This document shows, piece by piece, positions 1 to 6,351 of a stretch of DNA of 6,375 nucleotides; within the stretch, counting starts at the first letter, position 1, and each line of letters opens with the position of its first letter. Position numbers and translations under genes: made by a program. Under the pieces are notes generated by a model that was given only the letters and a program-made list of their open reading frames with translations, searched no databases and was not told the DNA's origin. Source of the stretch: an uncultured Prosthecobacter sp. (GTDB taxonomy: Bacteria > Verrucomicrobiota > Verrucomicrobiia > Verrucomicrobiales > Verrucomicrobiaceae); NCBI GenBank assembly GCA_937941745.1, contig CALDGV010000367.1:1-6375 (forward strand), read 5' to 3'.

Positions 1-1180
1 GCCAGTGAAGATGGTGCCGGGAAAGGGCATCACACGCGGAGGTGAGCCCTATTTTGTGAAAGGTGCGGGCGGAGAAAAGCATCTCGAAGAGCTCGTGGCC
101 GCAGGTGGCAACAGCATCCGCACCTGGACCACGAACGGCCTTGCGGAAATCCTCGACGACGCAAGCAAGCAAGGCCTGACCGTGTGCGCGGGCATCTGGC
201 TCGAACCGGAGTGCAGTTGGTTCTCGTATGCCAACTCGAAGCACTGTGCGAAGCAGATCGCCCGCGTGGTCAACGAGGTGGTGAAGCATCGTAATCATCC
301 AGCACTGTTGTTCTGGGGGCTCGGCAACGAGGTGGAGGGAGACGGCAACAACGCGGCGTATTGGAAGCAGCTCGAAGTGCTCGCCCAAGTGGTGAAGGCG
401 CTCGATCCGGCACATCCGACCTTCACTGCGGTGGCGGGACTTTCTAGCGAGAAGGCGAAGGGGCTCAATGAACACACGCCGAGCCTTGATTTTGTGGGCA
501 TCAACACCTACGCCGCGCTGAACTCGCTACGAAAACATCTGGAGAAGGTCGGGTGGAGGCGCCCCTGGCTGGTCACCGAGTTTGGTCCGCGCGGCTTTTG
601 GGAAAGTCCGCGTGCGCCATGGGGCGCGCCCATTGAGCAGACCAGCGGGGAGAAGGCCAAATTCATTCTCAAGGCCTACGAAGCCGCAATCCTGCCCGGA
701 GGTGACTGCTGGGGCAGTTACGTCTTTCTCTGGGGCCAGAAGCAGGAGGCCACCTCCACGTGGTTTGGCATCTTCACCGATCGCGGAGAATCCACCGCCG
801 TGCGCGATGCGATGCATGAGCTGTGGAAAGGCGTGCCTCCTAGCGAACGTGCGCCGGACATCGCGAAACTCACCAGTGAGGTCGCGAAGAAGGAGATCGC
901 CGCCAGCAGCGAATTCCAGGCACAGGCCGAGGCAAGTGATCCCAATGGTGATGTGCTTTCCTGGCACTGGACTGTCACCGCCGAAAGCGCCGGTCGCGAC
1001 AAGCAGGGTAAAGAGCGCGTCACCCCGCCACTGGCTGAATGCCTGATGAAAGCCGAAGGAGCCTATGCCTCTTTTCGCGCGCCGAAAAAGCCCGGCGAGT
1101 ATCGCGTTCACCTGCGCGTGACCGACACACACCAACACGCCGCGACAGCCAATTTTCCCTTCAAGGTAGTCGAGCCTTGA
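1..1180 (+). CDS. GH2-like TIM-barrel glycoside hydrolase with C-terminal Ig/PKD-like domain (5' partial)
   Basis: The frame is open to the left edge. The GTG at position 5 is only the first start-like codon in the window and no signal peptide is visible, so the true start lies upstream. Residue numbers count from that GTG. The opening part (about 8-45, with GEPYFVKGAGG and GGNSIRTW) matches the first strands of the GH2 TIM-barrel domain. FWGLGNEVEG carries the likely acid/base Glu109, and WLVTEFGPRG carries the likely nucleophile Glu192. This Asn-Glu plus Glu-Phe/Tyr-Gly pairing is characteristic of clan GH-A retaining enzymes. The barrel ends near residue 275. Residues about 282-391 resemble an Ig/PKD or cadherin-like beta domain (ASDPNGDVLSWHW, then GEYRVHLRVTD). 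The protein probably hydrolyses a glycan outside the cytoplasm, but the substrate cannot be told. The gene converges on the sulfatase gene. A GH5-type assignment is the main alternative. Confidence 0.85.
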   Translation, partial: PVKMVPGKGITRGGEPYFVKGAGGEKHLEELVAAGGNSIRTWTTNGLAEILDDASKQGLTVCAGIWLEPECSWFSYANSKHCAKQIARVVNEVVKHRNHPALLFWGLGNEVEGDGNNAAYWKQLEVLAQVVKALDPAHPTFTAVAGLSSEKAKGLNEHTPSLDFVGINTYAALNSLRKHLEKVGWRRPWLVTEFGPRGFWESPRAPWGAPIEQTSGEKAKFILKAYEAAILPGGDCWGSYVFLWGQKQEATSTWFGIFTDRGESTAVRDAMHELWKGVPPSERAPDIAKLTSEVAKKEIAASSEFQAQAEASDPNGDVLSWHWTVTAESAGRDKQGKERVTPPLAECLMKAEGAYASFRAPKKPGEYRVHLRVTDTHQHAATANFPFKVVEP

Positions 1181-1389
1181 AGAAAGGGCGTTTCTGGGTG
1201 CTTAGTGGACATGGTCGTCAGCGAGTCAAGCATCTCAGCGCATGGACCGTCTTGTGAGTTCTTGGCTCTTCAGAGCACTAAAAACAATAGGCGGCCAACC
1301 AAAGCCTGACATGTGGCACCATCCACTCGTCGATCACAAAAGCAGGTTTTGATGGAGCACCGAGTCCTCAAAAAGGATGCGGCTGGATT
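1181..1389. other. Intergenic region between converging genes; no gene or clear terminator seen
   Basis: This 209-bp gap separates the hydrolase stop codon (TGA, 1178-1180) from the sulfatase stop codon (TAA on the - strand, 1390-1392). A bidirectional terminator would be expected here. The only small palindrome seen, at 1265-1276, has a 5-bp stem with a 2-nt loop and no T-run after it on either strand. Short reading frames enter the gap, but none looks like a protein. Confidence 0.6.
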
Positions 1390-2805
1390 TTATGGCTTCG
1401 AAGACGGGACTGGCACAATCTGCTTCGGTGCGAGCAACCGCATCTCCGCGAGCTTCGCGGCGTGCTCGGGCTTGCTCGCAAGGTTCGTCCACTCGTGGGG
1501 ATCGGCTTCGATGTCGTATAGCTCCTCACCACCATCGAAGTAATGCAGGTAACGCCAGCGCTCGGTGCTGATGGCGTAGTTTTGCGGTCGGTCGAGGTGG
1601 GTGATGGCAGCATGCGGCCATTCGGCCTGTGGGTTCCGGAGCAGCGGCACCAAGCTGCGATCGCTGATGTCCGACTTGGAAGGCAACCCGCAAAGCTCTG
1701 TCAGCGTGGCGAAGAGATCGACGAGACTCACGGGCCGCGAGCACACGGAGCCTGCTCGCGTGCCTTCGGGCAAACCGGCGGCACCTTTCGGCACGCGCAC
1801 CATGAGCGGCACGCGCGCGCAGGCACGCCAGCCGGTGAACTTTTGCCAGTGCTCCTTCTCGCCGAGATGCCAGCCGTGGTCGCTCCAGAGCACGACGATG
1901 GTGTTGTCGCGCTGCGGACTCGTTTCGAGCGCATCGAGCACGCGACCGAGCATCGCATCGGCGAAGTGAATCGAAGCCAGGTAGGCCTGGATGCCCTTCT
2001 TCCACTGCTCATGCTTTTGGATGTGCTCGAAATAGCGGTTCCGCCCGATTCGCTGACCTGCGGGCGGCACATCGTCGAGATCGTCGGCCTTGTAGCCCGG
2101 CGGCAACCGGATGCTATCGAGAGGAAAAGGCTCGAAATACTTCTTCGGCACAAACCACGGCTCGTGAGGCCGGTAGAGCCCGCAGGCGAGAAAGAACGGC
2201 TTTTCGTGCTGGCGGCCCAACTGCTCGCCAATCCACTTCGTGACGCTCCAATCGCCGCCGAACTCCTCATCGGTCACATCCAGCGCGGCCCAATCGGTCT
2301 CGACGTATTGCCAAGGTCCACCGCGCGGCAGGTTCACCGGTCGCTGCTTCGGATAAAAGGTGCGAGGGAAGGGATCGTCCTTCGCTTTGTCCGGAAAGTA
2401 GTCATCCCAACTCTGCGGATCGATCACGTAGTGCAGCATTTTCCCCGATCCCGCGCTCCAGTAGCCATGCCGCGAAAAGTAGCGCGGCAGCAGTTCCGCC
2501 TCCGGCATCACCTCGCGCATCTTTTGCATGTTTTGATACAGCCCCGAACGATGCGGCGGCCTGCCGCTGAAAACCGCCGTGCGCGAGGGATTGCACGAAG
2601 CCGCCGGGCAGTAGGCATTCGTAAAAAACACCCCGCTCTTCGCCAACCGGTCAAAGTTCGGCGTCTTCGTCTGCGGATGCCCGCCCATGCAGCCAATCCA
2701 GTCATTGAGATCGTCCACCGCGATGAAGAGGACGTTCGGCTGCGCTGCAAAGGCTTGGCCGCAACAGAACGCAAGTAACGCAAAAAGAGTCGAGATGAGC
2801 TTCAC
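1390..2805 (-). CDS. Secreted S1-type sulfatase, iduronate-2-sulfatase-like
   Basis: This is a type I sulfatase that would hydrolyse sulfate esters, probably on a polysaccharide, in the periplasm or outside the cell. Numbering is for the 471-residue form starting at GTG 2805. Residues 1-20 form a typical signal peptide (VKLISTLFALLAFCCGQAFA, then AQ). NVLFIAVDDLND supplies the metal-binding Asp31 and Asp32. SCNPSR contains the CxPSR signature, where Cys71 (codon at 2593-2595) would be oxidised to formylglycine. GKMLH (Lys122, His125) and SDHGWHLGEKEHW (Asp309, His310, Lys317) supply further active-site residues. The C-terminal ELYDIEADPHEWTNL block is typical of the family. The nearest named relatives are iduronate-2-sulfatases (subfamily S1_7), but the substrate is not fixed by this. 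An in-frame ATG at 2877 would give 495 residues with a 46-residue leader. The GTG is preferred because it gives a textbook signal peptide. Neither start has a convincing ribosome binding site. The frame also runs open to 3054, inside the RhuM gene, which is surely not used. Confidence 0.9.
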   Translation of the reverse strand: MKLISTLFALLAFCCGQAFAAQPNVLFIAVDDLNDWIGCMGGHPQTKTPNFDRLAKSGVFFTNAYCPAASCNPSRTAVFSGRPPHRSGLYQNMQKMREVMPEAELLPRYFSRHGYWSAGSGKMLHYVIDPQSWDDYFPDKAKDDPFPRTFYPKQRPVNLPRGGPWQYVETDWAALDVTDEEFGGDWSVTKWIGEQLGRQHEKPFFLACGLYRPHEPWFVPKKYFEPFPLDSIRLPPGYKADDLDDVPPAGQRIGRNRYFEHIQKHEQWKKGIQAYLASIHFADAMLGRVLDALETSPQRDNTIVVLWSDHGWHLGEKEHWQKFTGWRACARVPLMVRVPKGAAGLPEGTRAGSVCSRPVSLVDLFATLTELCGLPSKSDISDRSLVPLLRNPQAEWPHAAITHLDRPQNYAISTERWRYLHYFDGGEELYDIEADPHEWTNLASKPEHAAKLAEMRLLAPKQIVPVPSSKP

Positions 2806-2917
2806 AGGACGGATGGTGACGCATCCAACACGCCGCGTCTTGGCGAGATTGTCGTTGGAAGGCGAGCAAAGAGGCATAGTGAAATGACGGACCTCAACTG
2901 CCACCTCATCGGCTCTG
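2806..2917 (-). other. Leader region between the RhuM-family gene and the sulfatase gene
   Basis: This gap lies between the RhuM stop (TAA, 2918-2920) and the preferred sulfatase start. It contains the alternative in-frame ATG (2875-2877). A GAGG about 15 nt upstream of that ATG is too distant to be a good ribosome binding site. I see no hairpin that would end the upstream transcript and no convincing -35/-10 pair. Read-through from the Fic operon into the sulfatase is therefore possible but unproven. Confidence 0.45.
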
Positions 2918-3976
2918 TTATTCCGGTCTGCGCTTGTTCTCTCGCGGCTTTCTCGGCCTCGGCAGCTTCTTGAGTTCTTTCGCTGCGTTCTCAAAGTCGG
3001 CATCGACGCGCTGTGGCTGGTCATCGAGCAGCTTGCGGTAGTGCTCATACTCACGCTCGGCCTTCAGGCGGGCGTCATCGGCGGAAACAGCCCCCGCATG
3101 CTCCAGCAGCGGTCGCCCGCTGGCTTTGAGGAACTCATCCAGCTTCGCGATCCAATCGCGCATGGTCATGGGCTTGCGTTCCAGTGCCTGAAGCTCGGCA
3201 TACTCGATGTAGAGGTTCACGATGCGGTTCAGCACCTGAAGCTCGTTTTCGGTGAGGTAGTTCTTGGCGATGCCCACATCGTCCTTGCGCACCAGGCCAC
3301 CAGGCCGGGTCGTTTGCAGGCCCATGAAGGGCTTTGAGGCATCCGCACGCTCAGCGATGACCTCTGCAGCCGTGTGTCCATGCGTGGCCCAGTGCATCTT
3401 GTTCTGCACCGTGGCAAAAAACCGGTGTGAAGCCTCCGTGTCTGGGCTGTAATCAATGCTTGTCGCGTAGATATCGAGTATCTTCTGATAAAACCGCCGC
3501 TCGGAGGACCGGATGTCGCGGATGCGTTCCAGCAGCTCGTCAAAGTAGTCCTTCTGGCCCTTGCCTGGCGGATTTTTGAGTCGCTCGTCGTCCATGGTGA
3601 AGCCCTTCACCAGATACTCGGTCAACCGCGCCGTCGCCCACTGCCGGAACTGCGTGCCCCGATGGCTCCGCACCCGGTATCCCACCGCCAGGATGGCTTC
3701 GAGGCTGTAGTGCCGGAGCTTCCGCGTGACCTCACGTCCGCCTTCAAATCGAACTTGTAAGTAATCCTTACAGGTTGCCGACTCGACCAGCTCTCCCTCG
3801 GCAAAAATGGCCTTCAAATGCAGCGTCACGTTCTGTGGCGTCGTCTGAAAAAGCTCCGCCATCTGCGCCTGCGTCAGCCAGAGCGTTTCCGACTCAAAGC
3901 GGCATTGAATGCGTGTCCGCCCATCCTCGGTTTGGTAGAGGATGAGGGGTGGGCTGGTGCGGAGTGCGTCGGACAT
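2918..3976 (-). CDS. Virulence RhuM family protein
   Basis: This 352-residue protein matches the RhuM family (named from rhuM of Salmonella pathogenicity island 3) over nearly its whole length. The N-terminal part has the family opening, with ILYQTEDGRTRI (12-23) and LWLTQAQMAELFQTT (32-46). The latter resembles a helix-turn-helix and suggests DNA binding. It is followed by HYSLEAILAVGYRVRSHRGTQFRQWA (89-114) and then LVKGFTMDDERL (122-133). Residues 144-210 carry YFDELLERIRDIRSSERRFYQK, ATSIDYSP and NKMHWATHGHTAAEVIAERAD, and 270-283 carry MTMRDWIAKLDEF. The last 20 residues are strongly basic. No signal peptide or membrane segment is seen, so it should be cytoplasmic. The molecular function of the family is not established. 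The gene begins 18 nt after the DUF2971 stop and has its own strong ribosome binding site, which supports an operon. In other bacteria RhuM regions occur fused to Fic/Doc domains, so its presence in a Fic operon is meaningful. Confidence 0.92.
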   Translation of the reverse strand: MSDALRTSPPLILYQTEDGRTRIQCRFESETLWLTQAQMAELFQTTPQNVTLHLKAIFAEGELVESATCKDYLQVRFEGGREVTRKLRHYSLEAILAVGYRVRSHRGTQFRQWATARLTEYLVKGFTMDDERLKNPPGKGQKDYFDELLERIRDIRSSERRFYQKILDIYATSIDYSPDTEASHRFFATVQNKMHWATHGHTAAEVIAERADASKPFMGLQTTRPGGLVRKDDVGIAKNYLTENELQVLNRIVNLYIEYAELQALERKPMTMRDWIAKLDEFLKASGRPLLEHAGAVSADDARLKAEREYEHYRKLLDDQPQRVDADFENAAKELKKLPRPRKPRENKRRPE

Positions 3977-3986
3977 GGCGATAAAA

Positions 3987-3992
3987 CCTCCT
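3987..3992 (-). promoter_or_regulatory. Shine-Dalgarno site of the RhuM-family gene
   Basis: On the - strand this reads AGGAGG, with 10 nt between it and the ATG at 3976. It is the only strong Shine-Dalgarno sequence I found in the window. It lies wholly within the 18-nt gap after the DUF2971 stop codon (TAG, 3995-3997), so the RhuM protein appears to be initiated independently from a shared transcript. It also fixes the RhuM start. Confidence 0.8.
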
Positions 3993-3994
3993 GG

Positions 3995-5152
3995 CTACGG
4001 AGCATCATAAAGGGTCGTCTTTTTGGCTGGAATGTATTCTAACCCTTTGTCGCTATAGCGAATGTGTTCCTTGGCTTCGGCAATGTTTTTTTCGCGCAAC
4101 CCTTGCATGAATAGTGAATATCTTTCTCCGCTCGTCATCCTGTCTTGGTTGTATTGAAGAATGTATTGGTCGGAGTGTAGCGAACACCAATAGACATTCA
4201 CATGCGCAAAATCGGGAGCGACCAATGTATTGAGTATCGCTGCAGCCTCCTGTCGGCTAATGTCGGAGCCTAGAATGACGGACGTGACGGCCTCGGCCGG
4301 TATGCGGATCGCATCGCGATAAGTTCGGTGAGGACACATTTCCGAAGTTTTCTTCTGCTCTTGGCATGGTCCACAGGCAAAGGTGGGTCGTGAGTAGTGC
4401 GGTGATTGCCTGGTGCTCTCCATATCGTAAATCATACGAACCTCCTGCTCGTATCTCCAAGCAGGTGACTTGCGAGACAGGAGTGAAATAAAGTGAGCCT
4501 CGAGGATGTCTTTGCGGTTGTGGTCCATCAAATACAACCCCTTCTCGGGGTCTTTGGTGAAGACTATGCCTTCGGCATTTACGCGCTCGGCGGTCATCTT
4601 TTGGTAGACATCATAGAAGCTTGGAGGCAGCTCGACTCTCGTGGGCGAATAGTCCACTTGGAACCCACCCGTTCGGATTCCGTTTTCGAACTTCGTTGGG
4701 TCCACGCCGATGCAGACTCCTTGAAAGGATTCCGCATAGTGAGCCCACATTAAAATGTCTTTGGCAGCCCTATCGTCACTTCGATCAGCATCCAGAATGC
4801 CCGAGGAAAAACAGAGAACTCGGTATCGGCGATGCAGCTCTCGAAACACCCCACCGTTGTGCATGTCTGCGATTCCCAGCTGATTGGCGACCGGAACCAT
4901 ATCGGGTTCCGTCATGCGTGGCGTAATGCCGCTAGGCTTGAGGCCATCCGTCGTGGCAACAAGAAGAGGTCCACCCGCGAACATCTTATTTCTTTGCTCT
5001 TGGTCTTGATGATGGCGTTCCGAGTGAGCATCAGTCCAAGCGGGACGCATCTCAAACGGGTCGTTCAAGTCGAGCGGACTTGTTATGAATATGGAACGCG
5101 TTTCCAAAATCTTCGCGCCGCCAGCTGCTGTGCAAAACTTGAAGAGGGTCAT
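3995..5152 (-). CDS. DUF2971 domain protein with a Cys-rich insert
   Basis: This 385-residue cytoplasmic-type protein has the marks of DUF2971, a family of unknown function. They are the N-terminal LFKFCTAAGGAKILETRSIF then TSPLDLNDPFE (3-34), the central LMWAHYAESFQGVCIGVD (134-151), and WRYEQEVRMIYD (232-243), each close to the family pattern. After the third block comes CGPC-x9-CPH (Cys260, Cys263, Cys273, His275), an arrangement that could bind zinc. A further segment of about 70 residues follows the core (roughly 315-385), charged and without a recognised domain. The ATG lies 6 nt after the Fic stop with no visible ribosome binding site, so translation is probably coupled to Fic. GC is clearly lower than in the neighbours (77 of 180 bases at 4021-4200, about 43%, against 43 of 60, about 72%, at 5341-5400). 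That suggests a separate origin. The family assignment is fairly secure; the role is unknown. Confidence 0.85.
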   Translation of the reverse strand: MTLFKFCTAAGGAKILETRSIFITSPLDLNDPFEMRPAWTDAHSERHHQDQEQRNKMFAGGPLLVATTDGLKPSGITPRMTEPDMVPVANQLGIADMHNGGVFRELHRRYRVLCFSSGILDADRSDDRAAKDILMWAHYAESFQGVCIGVDPTKFENGIRTGGFQVDYSPTRVELPPSFYDVYQKMTAERVNAEGIVFTKDPEKGLYLMDHNRKDILEAHFISLLSRKSPAWRYEQEVRMIYDMESTRQSPHYSRPTFACGPCQEQKKTSEMCPHRTYRDAIRIPAEAVTSVILGSDISRQEAAAILNTLVAPDFAHVNVYWCSLHSDQYILQYNQDRMTSGERYSLFMQGLREKNIAEAKEHIRYSDKGLEYIPAKKTTLYDAP

Positions 5153-5158
5153 GATTGG

Positions 5159-6229
5159 TCAGTCAGTCGATGTTAAACTTCCCGCTTTTCTTGCATAAAA
5201 CACCCCACGCCCCTTGCCATGCGCCTCGACGAGCCCGGCGGTGATGAGTTCGGCGAACTTGGCTTTGAGCGTGGAGCGGTTGGCGCCGGTGAGGGTGACG
5301 GCTTCGGCATTGGTGAGGGTTTCGCGGGTCTCGAAGAGGGCGGCGAGCTGTCGAGCTCTCGGGGAGAGCTGCGGGCGGTTCGCATCGAGGCGCTGCTGGA
5401 GGCGGGTGATTTGCTGGCGGATGCTGCGGAGGAAAAACATCAGCCAAGCGGGCCAGTCGGCGGTGGATTCGCGCCAAGTGGTCTGTGTGCGGCGGAGGGC
5501 GAGGTAGTAGGCTTCTTTGTTTTGCTCGATGATGCTTTCCAGCGAGCTGTAGGGCACATGACCGTAACCCGCACGAAGCAGCAGCAAGGTGGTGAGGATG
5601 CGTGAGAGGCGGCCATTGCCATCCTGGAAGGGATGAATGGCGAGGAAGGCGACAATGAAGATGCCGATGCGCAACAGCGGGTGCAGACCAGTATCGGACT
5701 CGGCACGGCGATGCCAGTCGAGCAGCGCATCCATGTGCGCGGGTGTGTCGAAGGGGCTGGAGGTCTCGAAGACGATGCCCAGCTCCTTGCCATCGGCGTC
5801 GAAGGCGGCGACGTGGTTCGGCAGTGACTTCCACTCGCCGCGATGGCGCTCGTCCTTGGTGCTGTATTGAAGAAGATCGCGATGGAGCTGGCGAAGCATG
5901 TTCGCGGTGAGCGGGATCTCGCCGAAGTGCGCGAAGACCTGCTCCATGACGTAGGCATAGCCAGCGACCTCTTGCTCATCGCGGGTGACAAAGGACTTCG
6001 TCTCCAGACGACCGAGCAGCGCCTCGACCTCGCGGTCACTGAGGCGCGAGCCCTCGATGCGAGTGGAGGAACCAATGCTCTCGATGGTGGCGACACGGCG
6101 GAGGCCTTGCAGGCGGTCGGGCGTGAGCGACTGCCAAGTGCGCCAGTGGCCCTTGAACTCGTCGATCTCACTGACGAGCCGGAGCATCTCGGCGGAGATG
6201 GGGATGGAATCGGGCAGAGGCGGAAGCAT
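5159..6229 (-). CDS. Fic family protein (predicted AMP-transferase) with N-terminal inhibitory motif and C-terminal winged helix
   Basis: Fic enzymes usually transfer AMP from ATP to a hydroxyl on a target protein. The 356-residue product has the full active-site motif HPFQDGNGRLSR at 199-210, with catalytic His199, metal-binding Asp203 and the GNGR phosphate-binding loop, so it should be active. Residues 55-60 (STRIEG) match the (S/T)xxxE(G/N) inhibitory motif. It stands before the Fic core, making this a class II (N-terminally self-inhibited) Fic protein in which Glu59 would block productive ATP binding. The region before it (about 1-50) fits the Fic N-terminal domain. Residues about 288-346 (LSPRARQLAALFE, LTNAEAVTLTGANRSTLKAKFAELITAGLVE) look like a winged helix-turn-helix, common in this Fic subgroup and suggesting DNA binding or autoregulation. 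The ATG at 6229 gives the expected N-terminus, with only a weak GAGGG upstream. It is the first gene of the Fic-DUF2971-RhuM operon. The target is unknown. Confidence 0.93.
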   Translation of the reverse strand: MLPPLPDSIPISAEMLRLVSEIDEFKGHWRTWQSLTPDRLQGLRRVATIESIGSSTRIEGSRLSDREVEALLGRLETKSFVTRDEQEVAGYAYVMEQVFAHFGEIPLTANMLRQLHRDLLQYSTKDERHRGEWKSLPNHVAAFDADGKELGIVFETSSPFDTPAHMDALLDWHRRAESDTGLHPLLRIGIFIVAFLAIHPFQDGNGRLSRILTTLLLLRAGYGHVPYSSLESIIEQNKEAYYLALRRTQTTWRESTADWPAWLMFFLRSIRQQITRLQQRLDANRPQLSPRARQLAALFETRETLTNAEAVTLTGANRSTLKAKFAELITAGLVEAHGKGRGVFYARKAGSLTSTD

Positions 6230-6249
6230 GGCGGAGTTTCGCCCTCAAA

Positions 6250-6321
6250 AGTCCATTTTCCAGTCCAATTCAGTCCATTTATGTCCAATTCGGGCCGTTT
6301 GTGGCCGATATGAGCCGATTC
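6250..6321 (-). repeat. Degenerate tandem array with 10-bp period upstream of the Fic gene
   Basis: Read on the + strand, the units are AGTCCATTTTCC, AGTCCAATTC, AGTCCATTTA, TGTCCAATTC, GGGCCGTTTG, TGGCCGATAT and GAGCCGATTC. The first has 12 nt and the other six have 10 nt each. Every unit has CC at about positions 4-5 and a short AT-rich run after it. The first four are near-identical; the other three keep the pattern loosely. The array ends 20 nt before the Fic ATG, where operon control signals would be expected. A period of one helical turn would place each unit on the same face of the DNA, which suits a multimeric regulator or phased bending. Regulation is inference; the repeat itself is visible. 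Confidence 0.7.
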
Positions 6322-6334
6322 GGAGCGGGCGGAG

Positions 6335-6351
6335 GCAGCCGGGACGGCTGC
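6335..6351. repeat. Inverted repeat (6-bp stem, 5-nt loop)
   Basis: GCAGCC and GGCTGC flank a GGGAC loop, a perfect GC-rich stem. No T-run follows on either strand within the visible bases, so a classical intrinsic terminator is not supported. It may be a dispersed extragenic palindrome, an operator, or part of the 3' end of an upstream gene cut off by the window edge. Confidence 0.5.

Noticed and set aside
5..7. GTG at position 5 as the true start of the glycoside hydrolase
   Set aside because: The frame is open upstream to the window edge, there is no signal peptide, and the barrel begins almost at once, so the gene very probably starts before the window.
527..1138. Open frame of 203 codons on the - strand opposite the glycoside hydrolase
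   Set aside because: The hydrolase frame has conserved catalytic motifs across this stretch; the antisense product resembles nothing known.
1265..1276. Small palindrome GCTCTTCAGAGC as a terminator between the converging genes
   Set aside because: The stem is only 5 bp with a 2-nt loop. The A-rich run lies on the wrong side for the + strand, and no T-run follows on the - strand.
1543..2778. Long open frame of 411 codons on the + strand opposite the sulfatase
   Set aside because: It is antisense to a sulfatase with clear catalytic motifs. Its translation is rich in Arg, His and Ala with no recognisable domain, as expected for the opposite strand of a GC-rich gene.
5157..5170. Short (GACT)n repeat at the end of the Fic gene as a phase-variation slippage site
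   Set aside because: It has fewer than three full units, too short to slip often, and it sits at the last codons of the gene.
5440..6288. Open frame of 282 codons on the - strand overlapping the Fic gene
   Set aside because: It is an out-of-frame reading of the Fic gene, very rich in Ser, Arg and Pro, starts inside the 10-bp repeat and shows no domain.
6230..6321. Sigma-70 promoter built from the TTGGAC elements in the 10-bp array
   Set aside because: The hexamers at about 17-nt spacing downstream of each TTGGAC (GACTGG and AGGGCG) do not resemble a -10 box, so no promoter is called.
6250..6321. CRISPR-like array
   Set aside because: Units are about 10 nt, directly adjacent and degenerate; there are no spacers and no cas genes.
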